A stretch of 64,000 nucleotides of DNA from Casuarina equisetifolia (taxonomy: Eukaryota; Streptophyta; Magnoliopsida; Fagales; Casuarinaceae). The notes under the pieces were generated by a model. It searched no databases. It was given only the letters and a program-made list of their open reading frames with translations, and was not told where the DNA came from. The DNA is taken from the NCBI GenBank assembly GCA_028551475.1, contig CM052360.1:18464501-18528500 (forward strand). Reading direction: 5' to 3'. The position numbers and the translations under genes were made by a program. Shown piece after piece: positions 34,482 to 47,818 of this stretch; position 1 is the stretch's first letter, and every line of letters starts with the position of its first letter.

Positions 34482-36096
34482 TACCTTTGGGAAGTGATGT
34501 CCACAAGGATGTTAATCTAGAAGAAAATAGAATAGCAGGATGATTTGTTGAAGATTGAAAGAGTAATTAGTGAAATTTTGACAAGAACATCAATATTACT
34601 TCTAGTATGTCTACAAATTCTTTAAGTTCCTCCATTTTGCTTTTATCAGTGCCATCCTCATCCACCCCAACATTCTGTTTCCTAATCTTAACTTGGTTTG
34701 TAATTAGCTCCTCATTATTGCTAATTCCTTGCATAACCAAGAGTAAGTGAGATTATGTGCCTTGATTTACAACACCATGAAAAGACAAACGTATATCCTC
34801 TTGAGAGGGATCAATGGCATTCACCCCAAAACAAAGGCCGGTATGTTCTTAACCATTCTTCCGACTTGTTCTGGAGCTAGTATGTTTATGGTGTGGATAA
34901 TGTTAGACAAAGCAAAGAAATCAACTGTTAAAAACCAAGAGGATAAACTACTTCCATCGATGCAATACAGTGCTAGAAAAAACAGGGCATAATGCACTAT
35001 CCAGAACATATACTTAGGGTTTTGTAATCAATCAAAATTAATCAGATTGTCAAAGACATAAAATATGAAAGATAGGGAACTTAAATGATATATCATTTAA
35101 AGATGTAAGGCTTAGAAGTCACTCACTATTGGATTAGGGTAGGCACCTATACGAAAGTATAAGCTAAGCATTTGAAGAAGATTGGAAAAGCCAAAGAAAA
35201 TAGTAAAACCCTAGGGAAATCTACTGTTTTAGCACATAAGCATAAATATTGAAAGCCACTCCAAGAAGAACATATTTTTTCTGAAATTGAGATTGTCAAA
35301 GGCATCCAATATAAGCCGCTCAAACAAGGACATTGACTTCTTTCTTGTTTCTATTTCTGAAGCTTTTTCATCCCCTATATCATTGTCTTTTTTTGGTGCA
35401 CATCGATTGAGTTCGGACTCCTTTCTTTGTGGATCATACTTACCTTTACTTTCCAACACAAGAAAGCATTATTCTCATATAATGACTTTGTCTCATAACA
35501 TTGAAAACAAGAACCAGGAACACTTACTCTAGTTTCAGTGCCTCCCATTCTTGAAGGTGTTTTGAATTTAAATTGTCTTTCCATGAAGTTGATGACGTAA
35601 ATCTTGGTTGATAAACCAAAGAAAACGAAGGCTATATACTTATAGAATACAGCCTGGTGGCTAGGAGCTAGAAAAATTGCAGTAACACACTTAATTAAAA
35701 ACAGGAATTCCTACTTCTGCATAACCTATTCAAATCTACAGGCAACATGATAATATATAAACTTTTTCTTTTTTAAAAATCTCATCTTTTTCTATTTTTA
35801 ATCAACTTTTGATATAATTAAACTTGTTTGTGAACTTTTTTTTTTAATAAAAGACAATATCTTTCTATTATACTTACAAAAAAGAACTCATATTTGCAGC
35901 TACTTTATACACATATACTCACAAAAAGGTGGGTGGCAATGGATGTGTTGATGTTGGTAAGTATGAAGCAGAGGATGAGCCACTCGGTATACTCAAGAAC
36001 TAGCCACATAACAAGTACTACAACCCGCTCCACCCAAAAGAGTATATTGTCGGCTTGACGTACTAGTTCTTCAACCCTTACCTTCTTGTTTTCCAT
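34482..36096 (-). pseudogene. Gene X copy 1 (multi-membrane protein), truncated by LINE
   Basis: It corresponds exon by exon to 58423-59997. Exon 1 starts near 36096 (ENKKVRVEELVRQADNILFWVERV), exon 2 is near 35581-35720, exon 3 near 35229-35459, then a tiny exon and the long exon to 34490. The last exon is cut off by the LINE (its far-side remnant may be within 30000-30160). Stops and small indels occur in several exons, including the long exon, where only AYNIIHTINILAPEQ-like pieces are open. The function of the family is not recognised. Confidence 0.7.
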
Positions 36097-36145
36097 TGTC
36101 GCAAAAGCAAGACAATTAGATGGAGGAGTTCGTTACACAATACCT

Positions 36146-36443
36146 TTAGCAAGGACGGAGGTGGCAGGATAACAAAATGCAAAAAGATGATACATCTACA
36201 GGCAATGGTTCTTTAAATAATTCTTCTATTGACAAGGAAGGAGGTGGCTTCCACACCATTATGGCTTGTTTAAAAGCATAAGCAATCTCAATCAGCTTTG
36301 GTTCCAGACCCTTTAGCCTGCTGAACAAGATCCCAAATGGCATTCCATCACTTTTGTACCCCACAAGAATAGTGATTCCTGGGTAACCTTCTTTTGCTAG
36401 CTCTGCAATAACGCATGAACTTAATGTCACCTTTGCATCCAAG
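36146..36443 (-). pseudogene. Amidase C-terminal exon, part after Copia III
   Basis: It encodes GYKSDGMPFGILFSRLKGLE and PKLIEIAYAFKQA, the amidase C-terminus. It ends at CCAAG, where Copia III starts. The rest of the same exon is at 42069-42230. Confidence 0.7.
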
Positions 36444-36646
36444 TGTAAGAAAATAAGAAATTGCGAGGGAGCATGAATAATTTCTCTATTATTGTAATGA
36501 TCTTGACAATGCTTACTATACATTTATAAAGACATAGGCTAGCCTAGAAAAGTTAAACCAAACTTTTACAATAATTACAATGATATTGTGCCTAATCACA
36601 AGCACTAATATGCTAACATATTAGGTGAGGCAACTATTTATTAACA
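36444..36646 (-). repeat. Copia III 3' LTR
   Basis: This 203-bp LTR has TG...CA ends and is paired with 41866-42068. The same LTR sequence occurs alone at 62133-62334. Confidence 0.9.
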
Positions 36647-39600
36647 CTCCCCCTTAAGCCAGAGATTTGAATAAATCAAATACTCCGAGCTTAGAGAAAG
36701 ATGTCAATGTTGCTTATTGTTAAGTGCCATAGTAAGTAGGTCAGCAGGTTGTTCCTTGGTTGGTACATGTTATGTCATAATGATTTCTTGTTAAAGCTTT
36801 TTTCTAACATAATGACATTTAACTTCAATATGCTTTGTGTGCTTATGAAATATAAGGTTTGCTGTAATCTTCTCCGTGGCTTCATTGTCACAATGTAGTA
36901 ATGTTGGACGCTTCATGTAAAAACCAAAATCTTTAAATAACCCAATGATCCAAACTATTTCATAGGTGGTGAGTTGCATAGCTTTGTACCATGCTTTGAC
37001 TAATGATAAAGATACAATGGGTTATTTTTTAGAGTGCCATGAAATCAAAGAGTTTCCCAACATTATACAAAAACCTATGGTGGATCTTCTTGCCATGGGA
37101 CACGTGCTATAATTAGAGTCACAATATGCTTTTAACTCAAATGGTGTAGATGATGGGAACATGAGACCAAAGCTTGGGTAGCTCTTTAGATATTTAATCA
37201 CTTTCAGAGTAGCTTCCATGTGAGATTGTTTTGGATCATGTATGAATTGGCTAAAAAGTTAGACTGGAAATGTGATGTCATGCCTAGTGAATGTGAGATA
37301 AATCAATCATCCAACTAGTCATTGATAAATTGAAGGATTGTCAAGAGGATCATCATTCATTTGTTCTTTAGATCTAACATTGTACTCAAGGCTTGTGAAT
37401 TTTTTATTTTGCTCCATAAGAATCATTGATGGCTTCGAACCAGCTAAGCCTACTTCAGAAATGAGTTCTAATGTATACTTTCATTGACTTAATAAAATAC
37501 CATATAGAGATTGAGTGATTTCAAGCCTTAAGAGAAACTTAAAAGGACTAAGATCTTTCATGAAGAATGTACCATGCAAATACTTTTTGAGGTCTGAAAT
37601 GATTGCTTGATTGTTTCCTGTAATTAAGATATCGTCAACATAAATGAATAAAGCCATAAAAGAGCTACCTTTCCTCTTGGTGAGTGATGAGTAATCATGG
37701 TAAGATAGCTGAAGTTGTGTGCAATCAGGGCACCATTGAACTTGGCATTCCATTGCAAAAAAGCTTGTTTCAACCCATAAAGGGATTTCCACAATTGACA
37801 AACAAAATGCTCCCTCTAATTGTGAAATCTGGAAGGAAGCTCTAGATAGACCTCCTCCGAAAGATCACCATGAAGAAAGTCGTTATGGACATCCATATGA
37901 TAAGGGGCCAATGATGGACGGTATCAATGGTAATGATGTGTTGAACAATGACATACTTACCTATGGGAGAGAAAATATCATGGTAGTTAGTGCCCTTACA
38001 TTGATTAAAGCCTTTAGCAACCAAAAGGGCTTTGTAGCATTCAATGGAGCTGTCAACATGATACTTCACCTTATAAACCCATTCACATCCAATAGGACGA
38101 TGATCATGGGGCAAAGGAACAAATCCCTAGTGATATTAGCCAAAGGGCAGTAAGTTCAGCATCTATGGCTGCAATTCAATTTGGGTCTTGGGTGGCCTTA
38201 TGGTACATAGTGGGTTCGATGATGGCAAAAATAGAGGTTATGAAGTGTTGGTAGAGGGGGTTGTAGTGGTGGAGGGAGACAATTAGATATCAGATAAAGG
38301 GAGGTATGGGAAAAGGGAGGTAGGGTGGGGCATGTAGTCGGAAGTCTAGATAGAAGGGCAGCTGGTGTGGCTAAATCGACGCAGTGAAGGATCAGTAGGC
38401 TCAATAGAAGGAACAAAAGTAGTATCAGTGGGTTGGGGAGGTGGGGTGGGGGATGGTTGCATTGTAAGATTAGGGGTGTCCGATGAAAGGTCATAGGGGA
38501 GAGGTAGGGCAATGGGAATCGTACCTAAATGAGGTGGTTTAAAAAGATCCACAAGCAACGATAAAGAAGTGTATGTGTCAGGATACAACACAATTGGAGG
38601 TGACAAGAGGGCTAAGCTATCCAAGGAAGAAGAAGATGAAGAAAAAGGAAAAAGAATCTCTTGAAAAACAACGTCATGACTAACAATTTTTTTTTTAGGA
38701 CTAAAGGTCATAGACACGATAACCTTTTTGAGAAAGAGGATAACCTATAAAAATGCTTGGAAGGGCACAAGGATTGAACTTATCTTGAGAGCCCAATGTG
38801 GTGGCGTAACAATGACAACAAAAAATATGAAGATGGTCTAGGATAGGAGGTTTACCAAATAATTTTTCAAATGGACTAAGACCATGAAGAGATAAGGAGG
38901 GAAGTCGGTTGACAAGGTCAGTGGTGGTAAGAAGGCATTCCCATAGAATGGCCAAGGGATGTGGGCCTGAAACATTATGACACAAGCCACATCTAATAAG
39001 TGCCGCTGTTTGCATTCAAAAACTCCATTTTGTTAAGGAGTGTGAACGTAGGAGGTCTTATGGGAAATACCCTTCATGGAAAGGAAGAAGCGACACTCAA
39101 AATAAAAGAATTCAAAGCCATTATTAGAGTGAATGCGACAGACAGCGGCATTGAATTGCGTATAAACTAGGGAGATGAAATATTAGATTTTGGAAAATAC
39201 TTGGCTTTTAAATTGAAGGAGGAAAGTCCAAGTGGCACAGGAGAAGTCATCCACAATGGTAAGAAAATAGCACGCACCGTCATAGGTAGGGGTTCGATGA
39301 GGACCCTAAACATCCATATGGACAAGTTCAAAAATAGAGTGAGTTAGAATGTGACTAATGGTAAAAGGTTGATGGGTTTGTTTGGCTCAGGGGAAAACAT
39401 GGTAAAAAAAAAAGAAAGACAAGAAACAAAAACACTAGAAGAAGAAAATTACTTTAAGGAAGAATGACTAAGATATTGATGCAAAATATCATAACTTATA
39501 TTATTAATAAAAATTGAAGTATAAAGAGATCGCTGTTTAAAAGTACAAATAGTGGACTTTAGGGAATTTAAATATTTAGAGAAAACATAACTAAAATTTT

Positions 39601-41181
39601 TAGGAAAAATGGAACATAGAAAGTAGTCTTTGATAAGCCTTGCCGAGCTCGATCAGATCCCTTGTCGTACGGTCCTAAAATACAAAAAAAGCATTAAAAA
39701 AAATGATCACACAATTGTTGTTATAGTTTAATTTTTGAATAGATAACAAATTATGTTTAAAATAGGGAGCATATAAAATATTGGTGAGATGCAATTATAG
39801 ATAAGGTTGATATCGACCAATGTGGGTGACAGGACTAAGTGACTATCATGCAATGTAATGTTAATGGGTGCAACACATAGGGAAAAGGAATTAAGAAGAG
39901 ACAAATTGCAAGTGATATGATCGCTAGTCCTTGAATCGATTATCCATAAGGATGAAATAGGAGAAAAGGAAGAAACCGTACTTGAGAATGGGTTTGAGGA
40001 ACCTATTTGGTTGATGAAATTTAAAAGCTTGTGCTGTTGATCGGCAGTGAGAGTAAGCTCAGTGGACCCGCCATATATGCTACCTGGGTTATGTGGTAAT
40101 AGCCCAAGATACCTGGATTAGGTGTGGGTGGATAACCTAAAGGGCCTTCAAAAGAAGATCTCTTATTGAAGTCCATAGTTGGGGGATGAGTTGGGCCATA
40201 GCCAGGTGAAGGTAGTGAAATAAGATGTAGCGACATTATAGGCTAAGGGCCTTTGGCTAATGGGCCTACGCCTATTATTACCATGCTACCTGGGCCTTTT
40301 ACTAGAAGGGTAACCCACTAATTGGTAGCAAGACTCAGGTAGATGTCCATGCCATTTGCAATGACTACAAGTAGGCTTGGATGTGGGAAGGCACTTGCTG
40401 GGCATGAGGTGGGTTAGGCCCGCTTGGCCCACGCTAGGATAGGGCCTTGGATTACGAATCTTGGGTCTAGCTAGTTTGGGCGAGAGAGACACCTAATTCA
40501 ATTGGGGTATGACTAGAACAATGCATTTGAAATGCACTAGTATCGCCACCAAGAAATGAACAGTTGTTAGCAACAGTGCACTGAATTAAGTCTTACTTCG
40601 CCAACGAGTAAAGCTTTTCCATGCTTGGTAGCTTGTCATGCAACATGACATTGGAGCGAAGGGTAGAGAATTCATCCAGTAGGCCCAAAAGAACCTATAA
40701 GGACCAATCATCCTCCTCACGATGCCAAAATTGCTTACTATTGGCACAAGTGTTGTTGCAACATCAATGGAGAGAAGGTTGTTAAGCATTTAAAGCACCC
40801 TAAAGCTCTTTCAAACAAAGCTAGAAGGATGTGAGCTCGAAGCTGGAGGCACCAAAAGATAGGCGGAGGGTGTCGATGGCTTATTTGAAGAAAAATTTTT
40901 GGGTCCCTTTAATCTGATCAAAGATATCTCGAAGTAATTGCCAAACTTTGATGACATTGGGAGCAGTGGAGACCATAGGCTCACATGACATTAGTCCCAA
41001 TGGTTAGCGGCGACATTGTCTCTAGTGAGTTGTAGGAGCTTGCTAGTCAGAAAACCCATCTTATTCTAGGCAAGGAACACCGTTCAGATTTGCTCACTTA
41101 AACATGCTAGTTGGCCTCGTTGTGAGCTTTTGGGACACGATGCATGTCGATTGGAAATCAGTAGTAGTGAGATGGCAGGGG

Positions 41182-41770
41182 TCACGAAGAGGAGAGATAA
41201 TGGAGCTGTTTGTAATGGCTATTAGGTAGGTGAACACAAAAGGCTAGGGTTTTAAAGGAAGGAATGAAGAAAGGAAGAACGAAGGTGGCTAGGGTTGATG
41301 GGAAAAGTAAAAGAAAAATAATTGAGAAGGTGGCTAGGGTTGATATGAAAAGAAAAAGAAAGATAATGTAGAAGGCGGCTAAGGTTGGTGTGAAAAGAAA
41401 AGGAAAAAACAATTAAGAAAGGGAAAGGAAAAGGTGGCTAGGTTTGTGTGTATAGGAAAGAGGAAAAGGACAAAGGAGAAAAAGGTGAGAGAATGGTGGG
41501 ACTAATGTGAAGGGGAAAAAGGAATAAGAGAGAGAGAAAACACCTTGGTCTACCGAAAGTGGAAAAAGGAATAAGAAAGAGAAAAGGGAATTGTCAAGGG
41601 AAGGAGAGAAAGGATGAAGAGAGAGAAAACACTTTGGTCTATGGGTGGAAAAAGAATAAGAAAGAGAAAAGTGAATTGTGAAAGAAAGAAAGGACAAAGG
41701 GGAGGGAGAAAGGATGATAAGACTGAAGTGAGAAAATACGAGGTGGTCAAGTAACAAGAATTTTTGGGAG
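41182..41770. repeat. Purine-rich tandem repeats in Copia III leader
   Basis: Several imperfect copies of GGTGGCTAGGGTTGATG followed by an AAAAGAAAAAG tract (41285-41450), and of AGAGAGAAAACAC-TTGGTCTA (41520-41650), lie between the gag region and the primer binding site. The ORFs here are simple shadows of the biased composition. Confidence 0.6.
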
Positions 41771-41865
41771 AGAAAAGAAATGAAGGCAAAAAAAAAAAAG
41801 GCTCACAACTTGTTGGAAGAGAAAAAAAAAGGGTAGAAGCTAGGATTGTTTGGTGATTGATACCA

Positions 41866-42068
41866 TGTAAGAAAGTAAAAAACTGCAGGGGAGCATGAAG
41901 GATTTCTCTATTGTTGTAATGATCTTTACAATGCTTTCCATGCATTTATAGAGATGTAGCTTAGCCTAGGAAAGGTAAACCAAATATTTACAATAATTAC
42001 AATTATATTATGCCTAATCACATGCACTAATATGGTAACGTATTAGGTGAGGTAGCTGTCTATCAACA
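41866..42068 (-). repeat. Copia III 5' LTR
   Basis: This is the 203-bp partner of 36444-36646, adjoined inside by the primer binding site and outside by the CCAAG target duplication. Confidence 0.9.
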
Positions 42069-42664
42069 CCAAGTCATTGTCCTCCATCAATTTATCAAAA
42101 CCATGTTTTGACAAGTATTCATGTTCTTGATTGCCTTTATCTCTTCTTTCCTAATTCCATTTGTTGATTCTAATGCAAGGAACTTTTCCTAGTTGTACTT
42201 ATCCATTATTACCTACAATAGGCAAAGTTAAATAATTGTTTCCATATCAAATACTTTAAGAGCCAGAATTTAGTTAAGATATGCAGCTCTATCCTTCCTC
42301 TGGAGATGAAATTCTAAATCAAACACATTTCCTCTACTAGTGAGATGATGATATGCTAATTGTTTCAAAACGAAAAACCATTTTCATGAGGATCAGGCAG
42401 AAATTGGTAATAAACCATTTTCTTGGAACAAAAAGAGCCTCTCAACCACTAATGGAACTGTAACAATAATGCACTTACTAGATTAGGGTTATTTAGGTTA
42501 AAGGCAATGATGTCTGACAGGGACCTCACATAAGAGTTGATAAGTTCTTTCAGGTAATTATTTATAAAGATCTTAAAGTCTACTAGCATTACAAGTAGCT
42601 CGCCACTTCGACGGGGATTCATAATTGTATCAAAGTTGGTCATACATCTAGTTGGACTGTACAC
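42069..42664 (-). pseudogene. Amidase internal exons, part before Copia III
   Basis: At 42069-42230 the frame includes the piece before the C-terminus (HGFDKLMEDND-type) and a TAG in the sequence preceding EKFLALEST. The same TAG is found at 47221-47223 and near 62457. At 42449-42664 it encodes LLVMLVDFKIFINNYLKE and NNPNLV. Confidence 0.7.
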
Positions 42665-42744
42665 AATAAGTCATTGTCAAAACTCTAAATATATATGCAT
42701 ACAGCCCTTATCCACTTATTCACACACATGCAAATAACTCTGCA

Positions 42745-42987
42745 TTGAACTTTAAGAAAAATAAGATAAAATGTCTTCAAATAAATTTAATGTTAAAACA
42801 CATTTTCTGCATTCAGATCAAGAAGTACACTTTCTTCTATGAAGGCAAAGAAAACTGTTGGATCGAACAATTTTCCAAGAAAGTAATTGTTATGGCCAAA
42901 GATCCAGTCATTAAGGAAGCACGTATTTCCTTAGAGCTGTCTTACATTGAAAAAGACAACAAATGGGAACGTCTTTTGGAAACTTAG
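42745..42987 (+). pseudogene. Sieve-element-occlusion-like exon, copy 2 (open)
   Basis: The open frame reads YTFFYEGKENCWIEQFSKKV followed by DPVIKEARISLELSYIEKDN. Only one exon-sized piece is present, convergent with CAD-C and with no other exon of the family nearby. Resemblance to SEO proteins is by motif only; the paralogues at 47819 and 63060 keep the same frame. Confidence 0.4.
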
Positions 42988-43474
42988 GAGTCATTTGGTG
43001 TCATTAAAGAATGTTGACTTTGTCCTAAATATGGCTTTGAATGAGAAATTTTTAATTTTAAATCCATTTATTTAATTAAAATAAAAAACTTGGACAAGGT
43101 ATATCTTAACCCAACAATTACATGCCATCAAATAAGGGAAATGAATAAACTATTTTATTAATAATTCATGGTACAAAGAAATTTGAATTATGGAAAATAA
43201 TATTGCTTCTAGAAAATCAAGCATGAAAAATCACACATTCATAGTTTATTGTCTTTGACATTATTAAAAGTCATTTATTTTAGCATAAAAAGATTATTGG
43301 TAAAACTCCATGATTACAAGGGATAATATCTCAAACCATTATAAGACTTAACTTTCTTTATTAGTCACAAAATACAACCCTTTACACTTCCTGAAATGAC
43401 CAAGGTGACTGAAAAAGCACACAATAAATCTACTTATCAAGTACAAATCCTTATTGGCTCAATAGACAGCGACT
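42988..43474. other. CAD-C downstream flank
   Basis: No gene is seen; it is a copy of the flank at 9600-10066 and 48014-48505. Confidence 0.6.
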
Positions 43475-45183
43475 TCAAGAGCTTGACCTCAACGTGTTCC
43501 CAATGTCGATTACAAATCGGTATTTGACATCTGCTTTCTCGAGGCGCTCCATGGCAGTGTTCAAATAGTCCATGGGAATCACCTCGATGTCAGCCGTGAT
43601 GTTATGTTCGGCTGCAAAGTCCATCATTTCTTGCGTCTCCTTCATACCACCGATGCAACTTCCACCCACTAGCTTCCTTCCTGTCATTCCATGATATTCG
43701 TTAACATAAAATCTCTCAACAGAAATGTCATTAGATGATTTCACCAAATTACTTTGAGGTGGTGGAAAAGATGGCAAGAAAATCACAAACCATAAAAGAT
43801 AGCCTATGCTTACCCATGAGTAAAGGGAAGACCGGTAACTCCAATGGCTTCTCTGGTGCACCAACCATAACAAGCTTTCCATGCGACTTCAACAGGCTAA
43901 TTAGAGGCAGGAGAGGATGCTTTGCGGAGACTGTATCAATGATCCCATCCAACGTGCCTTGTGCAACCTATACAGTTGGTGAAGCCGGAAAGTTAGACAC
44001 AATACACGAGCTAAACGACAAATTCTTTAACAAAGTTACCAACTCAGTACCTGCATCTGATCCTGGTTGTGGCTCACCAAAAACGAGTCGGCACCAAGAC
44101 GTGCCAAAGCTTCCTCCTCCTTCTGGGGTGAGCTGCTGATCAACGTCACCTTAACCCCCATAGCTTTGGCAAACCTTACAGCCACATGGCCGAGGCCACC
44201 GAGTCCAACCACGCCCACATGCATGCCGGGTTTGTCAAGTCCATAATATCTCAAGGGGCTGTACACAGTGATACCGGGACAAAGGAGAGGGGCACTAGCG
44301 TCTAGAGGTAGGTTATCTGTGATACGGACCACAAAGTGTTCATCCACCACCATGATATCAGAGTAGCCGCCGTATGTGGTGGTTCCGTCGTAGTACTTGG
44401 CGCCATAGGTTAGGATCATCTTGGGTCAGTAATTTTCGAGGTTATTCTCACAATTATCGCAAGAGTGACATGCCCCAACCATGCAGCCTACGCCAACTTT
44501 GTCTCCGACATTGAATTTCTGTACTTTGCTCCCCACCTCCGTCACTACACCCACGATCTCATGCCTGCATTATCCCGTTCAGCGGACATAATTAAAACGT
44601 GGTATGATAACAAGTTTAGGGAATCAAACACTGCACTGGATTCGTTGATGATATTCTGTGTGGGGGAAATAGATTTTTGCCTCATTCATCCACGATCGAT
44701 TACAGAAAGTCCAGGAAAGTTTCTACTTCGAGATAACCTATAATAATATACTACTTCCGTACATGGTTTGTGAAAACATACCCAGGGACAAGGGGGTAGA
44801 CGGAACTGCCCCATTCATTCTTGATCATGTGAAGATCGGAGTGGCATATCCCGCAGTATTGGATTTTGAATGTCACGTCCTTCTCTCCGGTCTCCCTGCA
44901 GTTGCACCATTATAACACAAACCAAGTTTTCCGAACATATCCGAAATTGGAAAAGCAAAACATAAAAGAGAAGTTGTAAATCATGGATCGTTGTCGATAG
45001 TTATTGTTCTCTATGTATCATGAGCTAAAGTTTCCATATTCAAAAAGAAAGAGAATCAGAAATTACGAGAGAAAGAGAAAGGCACCTTCTAGAGAAGTTG
45101 AAGGGAGACAAGGTGCCCGAAGAATCCCTAGCAGCCCATCCAAAGGCCTTCCTGGGGTGCTCCTGCTCCGGTGATTTCGCCAT
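43475..45183 (-). pseudogene. CAD-C: CAD/mannitol dehydrogenase-like, one nonsense codon
   Basis: All five exons have standard lengths and splice sites: 45086-45183 (98 nt), 44782-44895 (114), 44051-44564 (514), 43814-43967 (154) and 43475-43680 (206). The only decisive lesion is TGA at 44426-44428, where CAD-D has TGC (NLENYC). This replaces one of the four structural-zinc cysteines and truncates the protein. A second substitution gives LLCPGIT where others read LLCAGIT. Otherwise the sequence matches CAD-D almost exactly. The gene was inactivated recently, or the base is an assembly error. Confidence 0.85.
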
Positions 45184-45314
45184 TTCTCTCTTTTCTCGCA
45201 CATTGCAAGCAAAAAAGGAACAATCGGAACGGAAATATGGAACAAAAGGAAGAGAAGAACGTAGAGAAAGATGCAAAGAGTGAGAGATGATCCGCAAGCC
45301 ACAAATGGCATCCC

Positions 45315-45480
45315 TATATATATAGGAAGCGGAGGGTGTTCGGTATCCGAGGCGCTGGCGAACTTGGTGAGCTCATGGGGGTGAGGCGCTAACGTACCTG
45401 GCGAGCTCACGGTAGTAAGAAGACGGTGACGTACTTGGTGAGCTCACGGTAGTAAAAAGGCGCCATGCGAGACTCCCCAT
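45315..45480 (-). promoter_or_regulatory. CAD-C promoter: TATA box and tandem array
   Basis: A TATATATATA at 45315-45324 lies 132 bp upstream of the ATG. The tandem array at 45354-45459 has two full units with ACGTAC and GAGCTC and one variant unit. Confidence 0.6.
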
Positions 45481-46800
45481 TAGTCGGTTTAGTATCCTAT
45501 CGGCTTTACGAGTCATACTCCGTGGATTTTTTTTTTAATTTAAATTTTCCTCCGGAGATTAGTAATACCGCTTGGGCCCACTGATGACTCAAAACACGGT
45601 TAAACTTCGGTAGACCAATTAATAGAATTGTGATTATGGGCTAATTTTAATCGAATTTCATTGTTTAACAATTCACCAAATTCCGACAATTTAAGGAGAG
45701 TTATTAATTATCTAAGCCAGAGCACAAAGGACTTTATTACGAAATGTGGATTTTGCTCTCGCCCACTTATATTTCCCCTTGCGCATAATTACTTGTATAT
45801 TGAAAATTTTCAATTATATTTTAATTTACTCCAAAATAAATAATTTTGAATTTCATTTAAATTTGATTCTAATCTGAATGGAAGATATAAATGAGGGACT
45901 CAAATTCATAATTTTTTCCCAAAATTAATTCATTTTAAAAACTCAAAACAACTTACTTCTCGACAAAAAAAATGTTAATGAAAGGATGAAATAATTTTTT
46001 AGTCATTTTATTTCATAAAAACATTTGGCTTATTTGAAGAATATAATAAAACTAAGTTTAAGCTTTAATGTTATAGTCTTTACCCATGCTAGTCCGCAAG
46101 CAAGTTGTAGTGTGCTATTTAGAGCAAATTTTTGACATCCAAGTTTTTCTATCTTATAAATATCTGACTTGCCTTGATGCATAAAAGTTCTTGGTCTTTA
46201 ATACTCCATGTTTCATCACTTATAATTTCAAATAGAAATTACACCCGCCATTTAGATAAGAAATTGATGTCATTATCCTAGCAATGATAATATATAACGA
46301 TTTTGACAACTCTACTAACACTATTCTAGTGTTATCCTTAGAGGAATTCAATTTACTCTTTGTTTAATTTTAACATTAAAATGGTGCTACATTATTTAAC
46401 TAGAGGTCTACAACAGAGAAAATATTTCACATTTTGGGTAAAAGTTTCAAGTGGGTGTAGGATTTATAAAAAAATTCTTTTAATCTTATCACGATGTGAA
46501 CTAAAAGTTGCTAAAAAGGAGGAAAATTTTGAAGGTATCAACTTTTCCAACACAAAGAATGGTGAAAAAATTTATTTGATTTACTTTCTAATACCTTTTT
46601 CTCTTTTATTCTTGCTCATAAGGGGAAAAAAGAGCACAGATTTATTTTTTTGACACGAATTCATTCCAATTACTTTTTAATTTTTGTAAACGAGGAGAAA
46701 AACTTGTTCCACTAAGATCATACGGACCTTGTCTCGGCCAATGTTGTTAACAGTGCCTAAAATACCTAGACAAGTGTTTATATCTCCAATAGCAAGTTGA
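45481..46800. other. AT-rich intergenic DNA, duplicate of 1260-2640
   Basis: No gene is supported. The end nearest CAD-C begins with the CAD/kinase shared distal promoter sequence (GGTTTAGTATCCTATCGGCT) and the rest parallels 1380-2640 up to the amidase 3' flank. Confidence 0.65.
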
Positions 46801-46812
46801 TATAAACTAAAC

Positions 46813-47690
46813 CTATGAGAAGATGTTACATACTTCACCGAAATGCGTAGTCTTACATATTAAGAGGGAGGCCTCGTTACATGATTCCATTGACAAGAAG
46901 GGAGGCGGCCTCCGTGCCCTTGTGGCTTGTTCTAAAGCATAGGCAATCTCAATCAACTTTGGCTCCATACCCTTTAGCCCGCCGAACAAGCTCACAAATG
47001 GCATTCCATCGCTTTCATACCCCGCAAGAACAATGATTCCTAGGTAACCTCCTATTGCTAGCGCTGCGGCAGTGCGTGAACCTAGTGTCACCATTGCATC
47101 CAAGTCATTGTCCTCCATCAGTTTCTCAAAACCATGTTTTGACAAGTATTCCATGTTCTTGATTGCCTTTATCCCTTCTTTCCCAATTCCATTTGTCGAT
47201 TCTGATGCAAGGAACTCTTCCTAGTTGTATTTATCCATCATTACCTGCAATGGGCAAAGTTAAATAATTGTTCCCGTATCAAATACGTTAAGAGCCGGAA
47301 TTTAGCTGAGATATGCAGCTTTATCCCTCCTCTGGAGATGAAATTCTGAATCAGATACATTTCCTCTGCCAGTGAGATGATGATATGCTAATCGTTTCAA
47401 AACAAAAAACCATTTTCACGAGGGTCGGGCATAAATTGGCAATAAACCATTTTCTTGGAACAAAAAGAGCTTCTCAACCACTAATGGAATTGTAACAATA
47501 GTGCACTTACCATATCAGGGTTATTTAGGTTGAAGGGAATGATGTTTGAGAGGGACCTCATAAAAGAGTTGGTAAATTCTTTTAGGTAATTATTTATAAA
47601 GATCTTAAAGTTTGCCAGTATTACAAGTAGCACACCATTTTGACGGGGATTAATAATTGTATCAAAGTTGGTCATACGTCTAGTTGGGCC
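46813..47690 (-). pseudogene. Amidase 3' part, two exons
   Basis: The C-terminal exon (46813-about 47247) begins after an acceptor TTGCAG and reads MMDKYN, then TAG (47221-47223), then EEFLASESTNGIGKEGIKAI and LDAMVTLGS to IEIAYALEQATRARRPPP. The preceding exon is 47481-47675 (LLVILANFKIFINNYLKE). The catalytic part of the gene lies in none of the copies in the window. Because the TAG is also in the copies at 42180 and 62457, this pseudogene was already broken when it was duplicated. Confidence 0.75.
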
Positions 47691-47818
47691 CTACACAGTA
47701 AGTCATTGTCAAAACTCTAAATACATATGCATACAACCCTCATCCACTTATTCACACACATGCAAATAACTTTGCATTGAAAATTAAGAAAAATTAGATA
47801 AAATGTCTTCTAATAAAT

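Larger units (their letters stand above)
36444..42068 (-). mobile_element. Ty1/Copia retrotransposon III with 203-bp LTRs, inside amidase exon
   Basis: LTRs lie at 36444-36646 and 41866-42068, with CCAAG target duplications at 36439-36443 and 42069-42073. A TGGTATCA primer binding site lies inside the right LTR, and GGCTTAAGGGGGAG is the polypurine tract inside the left one. From right to left there are gag with a CX2CX4HX4C-like knuckle (CSHCKWHGHLPESC, about 40290-40490), a protease region (39800-40000), integrase (38701-39420), RT with FIYVDDILITG (37481-38114) and RNase H (36791-37219). Stops and frameshifts are frequent. The region 41180-41800, leftwards of the 5' LTR, has low-complexity repeats of about 60 bp (AAAGGTGGCTAGGGTTGATG). 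Confidence 0.93.

Noticed and set aside
41182..41945. Ser/Phe/Leu-rich ORFs on the minus strand
   Set aside because: They are low-complexity purine repeats of the Copia III leader, read in several frames at once.
43735..44139. 134-codon plus-strand ORFs antisense to CAD-C and CAD-D (also 48766-49170)
   Set aside because: They span exon-intron borders of the CAD genes and reflect the conservation of the sense strand.
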